Shown here one piece after another: positions 15,937 to 25,352 of a stretch of DNA of 64,000 nt; positions within the stretch are counted from its first letter, which is position 1; every line of letters begins with the position of its first letter. The notes under the pieces were generated by a model that was not told where the DNA came from, did no database searches, and saw nothing but the letters and a program-made list of their open reading frames with translations. The position numbers and the translations under genes were made by a program. This DNA comes from Woeseiaceae bacterium (GTDB lineage Bacteria > Pseudomonadota > Gammaproteobacteria > Steroidobacterales > Woeseiaceae): contig JASJCQ010000014.1 in the NCBI GenBank assembly GCA_030065915.1, forward strand, positions 1 through 64,000, in the 5' to 3' direction.

Positions 15937-18105
15937 ATGGACGTCACCCCAATCCTCGACAACCTCAATGACGCACAGCGTCAGGCCGTCACGCTGCCGA
16001 ACGAACCAGCGCTGGTCATCGCGGGCGCGGGTAGCGGCAAGACTCGGGTGCTTGTGCACCGGATCGCGTGGCTGATCGACGTCGAGGGCGTCTCTCCAAA
16101 CGGCCTGCTGGCCGTGACCTTCACGAACAAGGCGGCCGCCGAGATGCGCGGCCGCGTCGAGCAGCTGCTCGGCATCCCGGTCAGGAACCTGTGGATCGGC
16201 ACGTTCCACGGACTGGCGCACCGGCTGCTGAGACGGCACTACCGGGAAGCGAAGCTGCCGCAGAACTTCCAGATCATCGATTCCGACGACCAGCTCCGGA
16301 TCATCAAGCGCATGCTCAAGAGCCTCGACGTCGATGACGGGCGCTGGGTGCCGCGAGAGGTCCAGTGGTTCATCAACGGGCAGAAGGACGAGGGCATTCG
16401 GCCTCAGCACATCGACGACGAGGGCGATCCGGACAAGCGCCAGCTCGTGTCCTTCTACTCGACCTACGAGGAGATCTGTGACCGCGGTGGCCTGGTCGAT
16501 TTCGCCGAACTGTTGCTGCGTGCACATGAGCTCTGGCGGGAGAACCCGGAGCTGCTGGCGCACTACCAACGGCGCTTCCAGCACCTGCTCGTCGACGAGT
16601 TCCAGGACACGAACGCGATCCAGTACGCGTGGCTGCGCCTGCTGGCCGGCAAGACGTCGACGCCGTTTGTCGTCGGCGACGACGACCAGTCGATCTATCG
16701 CTGGCGCGGCGCGCGTGTCGAGCACATACACCAGTTCCAGAAAGACTTTCCGGGCACGCGGATCATCAAGCTTGAGCAGAATTATCGCTCGACGGGCATG
16801 ATCCTGAATGCCGCCAACGCCGTTATCGCCAACAACATGGGCCGCATGGGCAAGAACCTGTGGACCGACGGTGTCGACGGCGACCCGATACGGCTGTATG
16901 CCGCCTACAACGAGCGCGACGAGGCCGACTTCATCGTCGCCCGCATCCGGGACTGGGTGGACCAGGGCAACCTGCGTGCCGAAGCCGCCGTCCTGTATCG
17001 CTCCAACGCACAGTCGCGAGTCCTCGAAGAAGGCCTCATCAACGCCCGGATTCCCTACCGCGTCTACGGCGGCCTGCGATTCTTCGAGCGCATGGAGATC
17101 AAGGACGCGCTCGCCTACCTGCGGCTGATCGCCCATCGCGACGACGACGCATCGTTCGAGCGCGTCGTCAACAAGCCCACGCGCGGCATTGGCGCGCGCA
17201 CCGTCGAGATGATTCGCAGCTACGCGCGCGCCAACGCCTGTTCGCTGTGGCGAGCCGCCGGGGCTATCGCCAGCGATGAACTGAACGGACGAGCCGCAAA
17301 CGCCGTGTTGTCATTCCTGAACCTGATCGAGCGCATGGCGCGCGACGTCGAGCACCTCGATCTGCAAGACAAGGTCGACCACGTCATCCAGATCAGCGGG
17401 CTCATCGAGTTCTTCCGCAAGGAGAAGGGCGAGGCGGGCGAGACGCGCATCGAAAACCTGAATGAACTGGTCAGCGCCGCGAAGGGCTTCGAACCCGACC
17501 CGGCCGAAGAAATGCAGCCGCTCGACGAGTTCCTCGCGCACGCGGCGCTGGAGGCCGGTGAAGGCCAGGCCGACGCGTGGGAAGATTGTGTGCAGTTGAT
17601 GACAATGCACTCGGCCAAGGGGCTCGAGTTTCCGCTCGTGTTCCTGTCGGGCATGGAGGATGGCTTGTTTCCGCACCAGCGGTCAGTGTCGGACCCGAAC
17701 GGACTCGAGGAGGAACGCCGCCTCTGCTACGTCGGCATTACGCGTGCGATGCAGTCACTGTACATAACGCATGCGGAGCAGCGCCGCATGCACGGCATGG
17801 AGAACTTCGCGATCCCGTCACGATTCATCGGCGAAGTTCCCGACGAATATGTCGAGGAGGTCCGCCCCAAGGTGCAGGTTTCGCGACCGGTACGGTCTTA
17901 CGGCCGCCCGCAAACCTCCGTGGCTCAGGCCCAGCAAGCCGAGATGGGTGTGCATCTGGGGCAGCGTGTCAGGCACGGCAAATTCGGCGATGGCGTCATC
18001 CTCAATTACGAAGGCCAGGGCCCGCACGCGCGGGTCGAAGTGAACTTCGAAACGGCGGGTACGAAATGGCTCGTGCTTAGCTACGCGAACCTCGATCTCA
18101 TGTAA
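15937..18105 (+). CDS. uvrD: DNA helicase II (UvrD/PcrA)
   Basis: A 722-residue superfamily 1A helicase, the usual length. It unwinds DNA 3'-5' in nucleotide excision and mismatch repair and removes RecA filaments. Visible motifs: Q-motif LNDAQRQAVT, Walker A AGAGSGKTRVLVHRI, motif Ia FTNKAAAEMRGRV, motif II LLVDEFQDTNAIQY, motif III VGDDDQSIYRWRGA, motif IV around QNYRSTGMI, motif V LMTMHSAKGLEFPLVFL, motif VI EEERRLCYVGITRAM, and a C-terminal Tudor-like tail (GQRVRHGKFGDGVILNYEG). The ATG at 15937 is chosen because the product then starts MDVTPILDNLNDAQ, as in known UvrD; an upstream in-frame ATG at 15892 lies inside the putative promoter. Confidence 0.97.
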   Translation: MDVTPILDNLNDAQRQAVTLPNEPALVIAGAGSGKTRVLVHRIAWLIDVEGVSPNGLLAVTFTNKAAAEMRGRVEQLLGIPVRNLWIGTFHGLAHRLLRRHYREAKLPQNFQIIDSDDQLRIIKRMLKSLDVDDGRWVPREVQWFINGQKDEGIRPQHIDDEGDPDKRQLVSFYSTYEEICDRGGLVDFAELLLRAHELWRENPELLAHYQRRFQHLLVDEFQDTNAIQYAWLRLLAGKTSTPFVVGDDDQSIYRWRGARVEHIHQFQKDFPGTRIIKLEQNYRSTGMILNAANAVIANNMGRMGKNLWTDGVDGDPIRLYAAYNERDEADFIVARIRDWVDQGNLRAEAAVLYRSNAQSRVLEEGLINARIPYRVYGGLRFFERMEIKDALAYLRLIAHRDDDASFERVVNKPTRGIGARTVEMIRSYARANACSLWRAAGAIASDELNGRAANAVLSFLNLIERMARDVEHLDLQDKVDHVIQISGLIEFFRKEKGEAGETRIENLNELVSAAKGFEPDPAEEMQPLDEFLAHAALEAGEGQADAWEDCVQLMTMHSAKGLEFPLVFLSGMEDGLFPHQRSVSDPNGLEEERRLCYVGITRAMQSLYITHAEQRRMHGMENFAIPSRFIGEVPDEYVEEVRPKVQVSRPVRSYGRPQTSVAQAQQAEMGVHLGQRVRHGKFGDGVILNYEGQGPHARVEVNFETAGTKWLVLSYANLDLM

Positions 18106-18152
18106 ACTTCGACCCCGGAAGGCGATGAATCCCACGGGGCCAATCGACAACA

Positions 18153-19529
18153 ATGAAAATACTGATTCTAGGCGCCGGCCAGGTCGGATCTTCCGCGGCC
18201 TACCACCTGTCGCGAGAGGAGGCCAATGAGGTTACCGTCGTCGACATGCGGCCGGATATTCTCCGCGAGCTGCAGGACAGGCTGGACATCCGCACGGTCG
18301 TCGGCCATGCAGCCCACCCGGACGTACTGGAACGCGCCGGCGCACAGGACGCCGACATCGTTGTCGCACTGACCGATTCCGACGAGACCAACATGGTGGC
18401 CTGCCAGGTCGCCTACACGAAATTCCACACGCCGACCAAGATCGCCCGTATACGCGCGGCCGAATACATGAACGCGAAGACCCTGTTCACGCAGGATGCG
18501 ATTCCGATCGATGTCCGGATCAGCCCGGAGCAACTCGTCTGCGAGTCCATCGAACAGCTGATCCTGTATCCCGGCGCCTCACAGGTGCTCGACTTTGCTA
18601 ACGGGCGCGTACGACTCGTCAGTGTATTCGCCGATCGCGACGGCCTGCTCGTTGGACAGAAGATCGCGGCGCTGAAGGAACACGTGCCGAACACCGAGGG
18701 ACGCATCGCGGCGATCTACCGCGGCGGCAAGGCGCTGCTCCCGAAAGGTGACACGATCATCGAGGAGGGCGACGAGGTCTTCTTCATTGCGGACCGCAAG
18801 GACATTCGCGTTTTCATGAGCGAGATTCGCCGGCTCGAGGAACCGGTGCGACGGGTCGTTATCGCGGGTGGTGGCAACATCGGTGTGCGCCTCGCCCTCG
18901 CGCTGGAGCAGACCAACCAGGTCAAGCTCATCGAGCGCGACCCTGAACGGGCGCGGATCATCTCCGAGCAGCTCAACCGCGCCATCGTCCTGGTCGGCGA
19001 TGCGGCGGACGAGGAGCTGTTGCTCGAGGAGAACGTTGACGACGTCGACGTGTTCTGCGCACTGACGAACTCGGAAGAAGCCAACATCCTTAGCGCGATG
19101 CTTGCGAAGCGACTCGGCTCGCACAAGGTGATGGCGCTGATCAATCGAGCGGCCTACGTCGAGCTCGTTGAGTCAGGCACCATCGACATCGCTATCTCGC
19201 CGCAGCAGATTACGATCGGTTCTTTGCTGGCGCACGTCCGTCGCGGCGACGTCGTCAAGGTGCACTCGCTCAGACGGGGCGCAGCGGAGGCGATCGAAGC
19301 GATCGCTCACGGAACGAAGGAGAACTCGAAGGTCGTCGGTCGCAGGCTCGAGGACATCGACCTGCCGAACGGTACGCGTATCGTCGCACTCGTTCGCGAT
19401 GACCAGGTCATCATTGCGCACCACGACGTGGTCGTCGAAAGCGACGATCACGTCATCATCTTCATGACGGACCGCCGCAAAATCGAGCGCCTGGAGAAGC
19501 TGTTCCAGGTGGGTGTCTCGTTTATCTGA
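18153..19529 (+). CDS. trkA: Trk potassium uptake protein TrkA
   Basis: A 458-residue peripheral membrane protein with two tandem RCK units, each an NAD(H)-binding Rossmann fold plus a TrkA-C domain. The first glycine motif is LILGAGQVGSSAAYHL at residues 3-18, the second VIAGGGNIGVRLALAL near 235. Acidic ends of strand 2 (VVDMRP, LIERDPER) bind the ribose. TrkA-C parts end each half (VGQKIAALKEHVP, VGRRLEDIDLPNGT). TrkA gates the TrkH channel, whose gene follows 15 bp later in one operon. Length matches the E. coli protein. Confidence 0.97.
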   Translation: MKILILGAGQVGSSAAYHLSREEANEVTVVDMRPDILRELQDRLDIRTVVGHAAHPDVLERAGAQDADIVVALTDSDETNMVACQVAYTKFHTPTKIARIRAAEYMNAKTLFTQDAIPIDVRISPEQLVCESIEQLILYPGASQVLDFANGRVRLVSVFADRDGLLVGQKIAALKEHVPNTEGRIAAIYRGGKALLPKGDTIIEEGDEVFFIADRKDIRVFMSEIRRLEEPVRRVVIAGGGNIGVRLALALEQTNQVKLIERDPERARIISEQLNRAIVLVGDAADEELLLEENVDDVDVFCALTNSEEANILSAMLAKRLGSHKVMALINRAAYVELVESGTIDIAISPQQITIGSLLAHVRRGDVVKVHSLRRGAAEAIEAIAHGTKENSKVVGRRLEDIDLPNGTRIVALVRDDQVIIAHHDVVVESDDHVIIFMTDRRKIERLEKLFQVGVSFI

Positions 19530-19544
19530 TATGACCGCCCGCTG

Positions 19545-20996
19545 ATGAACTGGACCGCCGTTCAACGCATCCTCGGTTTGCTGCTGATGGTGTTCAGCCT
19601 GACGATGCTGCCGCCGATCCTCTTCAGCTTCATCTTCAAGGACCAGTCCGCCGTTCCCTTCATCGAAGGATTTGCAATTACCTTCTTCGCGGGACTGATC
19701 TGCTGGTTCCCGGTACACCGGTCGAAAAAAGACCTTCGCCTGCGTGACGGCTTCCTCGTCGTCGCCTCGTTCTGGACCGTTCTCGGCACCTTCGGCGCCG
19801 CGCCGCTGTACTTTGCCGCTGCGCCCGAGCTGACCCTGACGGACGCCATCTTCGAATCGATATCGGGCCTGACGACCACGGGGGCTACGGTCATCAGCGG
19901 GCTGGACGACCTGCCGAAGTCGATCCTCTATTACCGGCAACAGCTGCAGTGGCTGGGTGGCATGGGCATCATCGTCCTCGCCGTCGCCGTGCTGCCGATG
20001 CTGGGCGTCGGTGGCATGCAGCTGTATCGTGCCGAGGCGCCCGGCCCCGTCAAGGACTCGAAGCTGACGCCGCGCATCACCGAGACGGCGAAGGCGCTGT
20101 GGTATGTCTATCTCGCATTCACCGTCAGCTGCATGGTGGCCTACATGTTTGCCGGCATGAACTGGTTCGACGCGCTCTGTCACTCGTTCTCGACGGTCGC
20201 CATCGGCGGTTTCTCGCCGCATGACGCCAGCATCGGCTACTTCAACAGCACTACGGTCGATATTGTCGCGATCGTCTTCATGTTCGCCGCCGGCATCAAT
20301 TTCTCGCTGCACTTCTTCGCCTGGCGGAACGTGTCGATCGGACACTACACGGAAGATCCCGAGTTTCGCGCTTACGGCGTCATCCTGCTCGCGATGTCGG
20401 CGATCGTGGTCTCCATCCTGCTGCTCTTCGAGCACTACTCCGCTTTCAGTGGCAACGTGATCAACGGCATCTTCCAGGCCGTGTCCATCGCCACGACAAC
20501 CGGTTTCACGACGTCCGACTTCAGCGCGTGGCCGGCCGCGCTGCCGGTGCTGTTGATCCTGTCGAGCTTCATCGGCGGATCGGCAGGTTCGACGGCAGGC
20601 GGCATCAAGGTCATCCGCTGGCTGCTGATCTACAAGCAGGGCCAGCGTGAGATCGCGAGGCTCGTGCATCCGAGCGCCGAGATTCCGATCAAGATCGGCA
20701 CCAAGGCCGTCACGCCGAGAGTCGTCGAAGCTGTCTGGGGCTTTTTCGCGATGTACATGATCGTCTTTGCACTGATGCTGATCGCGATGATGTCCACGGG
20801 CATGGACCAGGTCTCCGCATTCTCGGCCGTCGCCGCAACGCTGAATAACTTGGGGCCCGGCCTCGGTGACGTGTCCAGCGGGTTCATGACCGTGCCGGAC
20901 ACCGCCAAGTGGATTGCGATCGCCGGGATGCTGCTGGGACGCCTCGAGATCTTTACGCTGCTCGTGCTCTTCACGCCGACGTTCTGGCGACGCTAA
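19545..20996 (+). CDS. trkH: Trk potassium uptake channel TrkH
   Basis: A 483-residue integral membrane protein with four pore-loop repeats in the order expected for the SKT family: TGLTTTGATVISG-like in repeat 1 (GLTTTGATVISGL), FSTVAIGGFSP in 2, TTTGFTTSDF in 3 and TLNNLGPGLGDV in 4, each with the selectivity glycine. It moves K+ inward with TrkA, encoded just upstream. The start ATG at 19545 follows the trkA stop by 15 bp. The product begins with a hydrophobic helix (VQRILGLLLMVFSLTMLP). Ten or so membrane segments are visible. Confidence 0.96.
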   Translation: MNWTAVQRILGLLLMVFSLTMLPPILFSFIFKDQSAVPFIEGFAITFFAGLICWFPVHRSKKDLRLRDGFLVVASFWTVLGTFGAAPLYFAAAPELTLTDAIFESISGLTTTGATVISGLDDLPKSILYYRQQLQWLGGMGIIVLAVAVLPMLGVGGMQLYRAEAPGPVKDSKLTPRITETAKALWYVYLAFTVSCMVAYMFAGMNWFDALCHSFSTVAIGGFSPHDASIGYFNSTTVDIVAIVFMFAAGINFSLHFFAWRNVSIGHYTEDPEFRAYGVILLAMSAIVVSILLLFEHYSAFSGNVINGIFQAVSIATTTGFTTSDFSAWPAALPVLLILSSFIGGSAGSTAGGIKVIRWLLIYKQGQREIARLVHPSAEIPIKIGTKAVTPRVVEAVWGFFAMYMIVFALMLIAMMSTGMDQVSAFSAVAATLNNLGPGLGDVSSGFMTVPDTAKWIAIAGMLLGRLEIFTLLVLFTPTFWRR

Positions 20997-21001
20997 CCTG
21001 C

Positions 21002-21508
21002 ATGGAGACCGGTAACGGCGGACGTCTCGATCGTTTCAGCGACCTGGTCGGGCGCGCGGCATCGTGGCTGACGCTGCTGATGATCGTCGTGACCGCTATC
21101 GTCGTCGTCATGCGTTATGTGTTCGACGCCGGGCTGATCTGGCTGCAGGAGTCGGTCACGTGGATGCACGCGTTTGTCTTCATGATGGGCTGCGCTTACA
21201 CGCTGGCGCGCGATGAGCATGTGCGCGTCGACATCTTTTACCGCGACATGGCGCCCGCTCGAAAGGGCTGGGTAGACGCAGCCGGCGTGGTCCTGTTCCT
21301 GTGGCCGATGTGCCTGTTCCTCGGTTACGCGGCGTGGGACTTCGTCGCCACGTCCTGGTCACTGAAGGAGGCGTCACGGGAATCCGGCGGCCTGCCGTAC
21401 CCGATGCTGCCACTGATCAAGTCGGTCCTCGTCCTGATGCCGGTTACGGTAATGCTGCAGGGCCTCGCGCTCTTCCTCAGGTCGATCAGAGCGATAAGGG
21501 GCAGCTGA
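21002..21508 (+). CDS. dctQ: TRAP transporter small permease (DctQ family)
   Basis: A 168-residue four-helix membrane protein starting at ATG 21002, five bases after the trkH stop. Helices are at about 18-38, 50-68, 88-108 and 130-150. Conserved elements are VVMRYVFDAGLIWLQE and the following TWMHAFVFMMGCAYTLARDEH-type region (shown here in part as FMMGCAYTLARDE), then VRVDIFY. It forms the permease with DctM, encoded one base later, and imports organic acids using a sodium gradient and a periplasmic binding protein. The only binding-protein gene in view is at 26.3-27.4 kb on the opposite strand. Confidence 0.93.
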   Translation: METGNGGRLDRFSDLVGRAASWLTLLMIVVTAIVVVMRYVFDAGLIWLQESVTWMHAFVFMMGCAYTLARDEHVRVDIFYRDMAPARKGWVDAAGVVLFLWPMCLFLGYAAWDFVATSWSLKEASRESGGLPYPMLPLIKSVLVLMPVTVMLQGLALFLRSIRAIRGS

Positions 21509-21509
21509 C

Positions 21510-22883
21510 ATGGAATGGGTCGCCCTGCTGCTGTTCGCAACCGTGATCGTCGTGCTGCTGGCCGGCTTCCCGGTCGCATTCACGCTGGGCGGCACGTCAC
21601 TGATTTTTGCGGGCATCGGAGTAGCCACGGGTGCATTCAATGACGCTTTCTTAAGCAGCCTGCCCAACCGCGTCTTCGGCATCATGACCAACGAGACGCT
21701 GGTCGCCGTTCCGCTGTTCGTGTTCATGGGCGTCACGCTGGAGCGCGCGCGCATCGCGGAGGAGTTGCTCGAAACACTGAGCCACCTGTTCGGCAGCCTG
21801 CGTGGCGGGCTCGGGATCTCGGTGACGCTCGTTGGCATGTTGCTCGCGGCGAGCACGGGCATCGTCGGGGCCACCGTTGTGACGATGGGGCTCTTGTCGC
21901 TGCCGACGATGCTCGCGCGTGGCTATGCGCCCGGTATCTCGGCCGGGACGATCTGCGCGTCCGGCACGCTGGGGCAGATCATTCCGCCGTCGATCATCCT
22001 GGTCATGCTCGGCGACGTCATGACGACGGCCTATCAGCAGGCGCAGATCAAGATGGGCGTGTTCTCGCCGAAGACCGTGTCCGTGGGCGACCTGTTCGCC
22101 GGGGCACTGATTCCCGGGCTGCTCCTCGTCTTCCTTTACATCGCCTATCTCGTCATAGCGGCGATGATCAAACCGTCGCTGATGCCCGCCCACGAGAGGA
22201 CGGAAGAAGACGCGGTTGGTTTCGGCCAGATTGTGGCGGCGCTGTTTCCACCGCTGGCCCTGATTTTTGCCGTGCTCGGCTCCATCCTGGCCGGGGTCGC
22301 GACGCCGACCGAGGCGGCCGGGGTCGGTGGCATGGGGGCCTTGTTGCTGGCGACCGTTCGCCGGCAGCTGACGCTGGACCGGCTCAGGGAGATCATGCGC
22401 AGCACGATGAGCATCAGCAGCATGGTGTTCCTGATCCTGATCGGTGCGTCGATCTTCTCGCTGGTGTTCCGCGGTTACGGCGGCGACGACGCCGTGCATT
22501 CCTTGCTGGAGTCGCTGCCGGGTGGCGTCGTCGGCGCCGTGATCGTCGTCATGCTGGTCATGTTCCTGCTCGGCTTTGTGCTGGACTTCATCGAGATCAC
22601 GTTTGTCGTCGTGCCCATCGTTGGCCCGGTGTTGCTGGCGATGGGCCTGGACCCGGTGTGGCTCGGCATCATGATTGCGATCAACCTGCAGACGTCGTTC
22701 CTGACTCCGCCATTTGGTTTCGCGCTGTTCTACCTGCGTGGCGTGGCGCCGAAGTCGGTCAGGACTATCGACATCTACAAGGGCGTCATGCCGTTCGTCG
22801 GCATCCAGCTGCTGGCCCTGCTGTTGCTCGCGATCTTCCCCGGTCTGATTACGTGGCTACCGGGCAAGATTTATGGTGGCTAA
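21510..22883 (+). CDS. dctM: TRAP transporter large permease (DctM family)
   Basis: A 457-residue membrane protein of the ion-transporter superfamily with about 12 helices. Family features: FPVAFTLGGTSLIFA near the start, MTNETLVAVPLFVFMGV, ASTGIVGATVVTMGLLSLP, ASGTLGQIIPPSIILVMLGD and LQTSFLTPPFGFALFYLRGV near the end. It carries the substrate route of a TRAP importer. The N-terminal helix and the Gln-Ile-Ile-Pro-Pro-Ser pore motif are intact. It is followed, with an 11-base overlap, by an exported alpha/beta hydrolase, which may process a substrate of the transporter, though that is inference. Confidence 0.95.
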   Translation: MEWVALLLFATVIVVLLAGFPVAFTLGGTSLIFAGIGVATGAFNDAFLSSLPNRVFGIMTNETLVAVPLFVFMGVTLERARIAEELLETLSHLFGSLRGGLGISVTLVGMLLAASTGIVGATVVTMGLLSLPTMLARGYAPGISAGTICASGTLGQIIPPSIILVMLGDVMTTAYQQAQIKMGVFSPKTVSVGDLFAGALIPGLLLVFLYIAYLVIAAMIKPSLMPAHERTEEDAVGFGQIVAALFPPLALIFAVLGSILAGVATPTEAAGVGGMGALLLATVRRQLTLDRLREIMRSTMSISSMVFLILIGASIFSLVFRGYGGDDAVHSLLESLPGGVVGAVIVVMLVMFLLGFVLDFIEITFVVVPIVGPVLLAMGLDPVWLGIMIAINLQTSFLTPPFGFALFYLRGVAPKSVRTIDIYKGVMPFVGIQLLALLLLAIFPGLITWLPGKIYGG

Positions 22884-24105
22884 GCGGGCAAGCCTCGCGG
22901 GAAACTGGCGGCTGGCCGTTCTCGGCCTGGTCCTGATCTACGGTGGCGCGGCCGCCGACAGCTACTACGCGCCGACCGACGAGCCGCTGCCTTTCGATTT
23001 CTCGTCTGACGCGCCTTTCGAACACTACTTGGCAGCGACGAAGGCCCACTTATCAGCGCATCGTGAATTCGTCCGCCCGAATCGGAAGCAGGCGGAGCTT
23101 GAGCTCGTCATGCCCTTCGAGCTCGAGGCCGCAGAGAGTTGCGACGGCCGCAAGCGTGGCGTGCTGCTGGTTCACGGCATCCTCGATACACCGTATACGA
23201 TGCGAGACATCGCCGAAGTGCTGAATGAGCAGTGCTTTCTCGTTCGCAGCCTTCTGCTTCCCGGGCACGGTACGCGGGCGGGCGATCTGCTAACCGTCAC
23301 TGCGGAGGACTGGCTCGCCGCCGTCGACTACGGGGTCCGGTCGCTCCGGAACGATGTGGATGACGTCTTCATCGGTGGCTACTCGCTGGGCGGCCTGCTC
23401 GCCGCCCACGCGGCAATAGCGGCGCCGGACGTTCGAGCCGCAGTGCTGTTTGCGCCGGCGCTTGGCGTGACCTACCCGATGCTGGCGAAGCAGTCGTCAT
23501 GGCTCAGGCACCTGAAGGGTTGGCTGGACAAGAACCCGGCGCCCCTGCCGGTTCGTTACCAGTCGATGTCGACCAATGCGGTGGCGCAGATCGTCAAACT
23601 CGTCAGCCGTTACGATGACAGGGTCGGCGACAGCTTCGACACGCCAGCGTTTGTCGTCGTCACCGATGTGGATATCGCTGTCGACAGCGACAGGATCGTC
23701 GACGAGTTCGTGGAGCGATTCGACCATCCGTTGAGCCGTCTCGAGATATACGGGGAGGCGAGTGTGGACCTGGACGAGCGCATGAAGCGATATGAGTCGT
23801 ACCTGCCGGATCAGCGGATTCTGAATATCGCGCACATGGGCATCCCGTATAGAGACGACGACCGTTACTTCGGCCGCAACGGTGCGTATCGCGATTGCGG
23901 TCAGTACTTGCCGATTATCCCGAACAGCGAGGTCGCGGCGTGCCAGCGAAACACCGATAACTGGCGGGGCGAACTCGACAGCACGAATGAGAAAGACTAC
24001 CTGCCTTTACAGAGGCTGACGTACAACCCGCACTTCGACGAAACCATGCAGCGCATGCTCGATTTCCTCGAGGCAGTGGCAAACACCAATGGAGAAACAC
24101 AATGA
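22873..24105 (+). CDS. Exported alpha/beta hydrolase
   Basis: A 410-residue protein that starts inside the dctM gene (11-base overlap). A signal peptide or anchor ([19 protein letters not shown]) precedes an alpha/beta-hydrolase fold. The oxyanion-type strand is [19 protein letters not shown]; the nucleophile elbow is [14 protein letters not shown] (Gly-Tyr-Ser-Leu-Gly), a serine hydrolase motif, with Asp in the [16 protein letters not shown] region and His in [18 protein letters not shown] as possible triad members. It resembles the serine aminopeptidase/monoacylglycerol lipase group. Substrate unknown. Position after TRAP permeases suggests a periplasmic ester or peptide substrate. Confidence 0.82.
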   Translation: MVAKRASLAGNWRLAVLGLVLIYGGAAADSYYAPTDEPLPFDFSSDAPFEHYLAATKAHLSAHREFVRPNRKQAELELVMPFELEAAESCDGRKRGVLLVHGILDTPYTMRDIAEVLNEQCFLVRSLLLPGHGTRAGDLLTVTAEDWLAAVDYGVRSLRNDVDDVFIGGYSLGGLLAAHAAIAAPDVRAAVLFAPALGVTYPMLAKQSSWLRHLKGWLDKNPAPLPVRYQSMSTNAVAQIVKLVSRYDDRVGDSFDTPAFVVVTDVDIAVDSDRIVDEFVERFDHPLSRLEIYGEASVDLDERMKRYESYLPDQRILNIAHMGIPYRDDDRYFGRNGAYRDCGQYLPIIPNSEVAACQRNTDNWRGELDSTNEKDYLPLQRLTYNPHFDETMQRMLDFLEAVANTNGETQ

Positions 24106-24422
24106 TCCACACAACAACGTCCGTGGTTGATGGGCACACGATATCGAGATACCACGGTGTCGTTACCGGGGAGGCGATCCTTGGCGCAAACATCTTTCGC
24201 GACATCTTCGCCTCCATACGCGACATCGTCGGCGGCCGGTCGGCCGCCTATGAAAAGGAGCTGGCGAAAGCGCGGGAGATCGCGCAGGCGGAGATGACGG
24301 CGAAGGCACAGTCGATGGGCGCCAACGCGATCGTCGGCATCGACATCGACTACGAGACGATCGGCCAGGGCGGCTCGATGATGATGGTCAGCATGAGCGG
24401 GACCGCGGTCAACCTGTCGTAG
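24102..24422 (+). CDS. YbjQ-family (UPF0145) protein
   Basis: A 106-residue protein of the YbjQ/DUF74 family, which forms pentamers of a ferredoxin-like fold and is often called a heavy-metal-binding domain although metal binding is not proven. Diagnostic stretches are [39 protein letters not shown] and [17 protein letters not shown]. Its ATG overlaps the hydrolase stop by ATGA, so the two are translationally coupled. Length is typical. Confidence 0.92.
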   Translation: MIHTTTSVVDGHTISRYHGVVTGEAILGANIFRDIFASIRDIVGGRSAAYEKELAKAREIAQAEMTAKAQSMGANAIVGIDIDYETIGQGGSMMMVSMSGTAVNLS

Positions 24423-24447
24423 TCATCTCGCTGAGGCAGGGCTGCCG

Positions 24448-25107
24448 CTACTGGTTCAGCAACTTGTCACGACAATTTTCGCAGATGCTGTGCGTTACCT
24501 CGTAGTGGCGCTTCAGGTATTCGTCTGGCTCGAGCCAGCGTTCGTCTTCGGCGTCTCGTATGGAATTGCACCACGCACAGACTGCGAGCAGCTCCGGGTT
24601 CTTTCGGGACAGCCTGGCCAGCCTGCGTAACTCGAGGTGCGAGGCGACTGCGTCACGCAGCACGCCGAGAATCTTCAAGCGTTCCGGCTCGATCGCCCTC
24701 GGCGTCGTGTCGATGATGCAGAGTGTTCCCAGCCTGGAATCGTCTGCGGTCGTCAGCGGCGCGCCCGCGTAAAAACGGATACGGGGCCCGTCCGCGACCA
24801 GCGGGTTATCCGAGAATCGATGATCGAAAAGCGCGTCTTCGACGACGAAGGTCTCTTCGCTGAGGATAGCGTGTGCGCAGAAGGCAATGTCGCGCTCGGT
24901 CTCGGTAGCATCGAGGCCGTAGGCGGACTTGAACCACTGGCGATGCTCGTCGACGAAGGAGACCAGGCAGATCGGCGTATCGAAAATCTTCGCCGATGCC
25001 TCGGTGAGGTCGTCAAAGACCTTCTCGGGCTCCGAGTCCATGATGTCGTAGAGGCGTAGCGTTTGAAGGCGCTGCGCTTCGTTCTCCGGCAGGGGCGCTG
25101 CTTGCAT
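24448..25107 (-). CDS. GAF-domain protein with C-terminal Cys cluster
   Basis: A 219-residue cytoplasmic protein. Residues about 20-165 are a GAF domain (ASAKIFDTPICLVSFVDEHR, FCAHAILSEETFVVEDAL, YAGAPLTTADDSRLGTLCII) of the type found alone or before diguanylate cyclases. The last 50 residues carry CAWCNSIRDAE and then ICENCRDKL: two Cys pairs that could bind a metal, a tail otherwise seen at the end of response regulators and PAS proteins. No output enzyme is attached. It stands alone on the minus strand between ybjQ and the VOC fusion. Role in sensing is inferred. Confidence 0.85.
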   Translation of the reverse strand: MQAAPLPENEAQRLQTLRLYDIMDSEPEKVFDDLTEASAKIFDTPICLVSFVDEHRQWFKSAYGLDATETERDIAFCAHAILSEETFVVEDALFDHRFSDNPLVADGPRIRFYAGAPLTTADDSRLGTLCIIDTTPRAIEPERLKILGVLRDAVASHLELRRLARLSRKNPELLAVCAWCNSIRDAEDERWLEPDEYLKRHYEVTHSICENCRDKLLNQ

Positions 25108-25352
25108 CGTACATCTTCTGTCAGACCGCGCCGTTCCTGCGTATCCGTTGTCAACGACCGGGCGCGGTTGCGGCCGTTGAGATCAATCTAGCAGACGCGC
25201 GTTACGTGCTAAAAGCTCGACCGTTGCCATCGTCGTGGCCTTTGATCAGATCCGCTCTTTATGGTGAGTCCCATCCCATATGTGGAGAAATCGTTCCACA
25301 TTCGGTACGGCTTGGGGACGCTGGTGAGGCCCGAATGCGTGGGCGGCGGCGC

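Noticed and set aside
19173..20669. 498-residue minus-strand frame across trkA/trkH
   Set aside because: Shadow of two certain genes; composition is Arg/His/Asp-rich without domains.
25281..25300. TGTGGA/TCCACA inverted repeat between the GAF and VOC genes
   Set aside because: Six-base arms are expected by chance at this scale; no promoter next to it.
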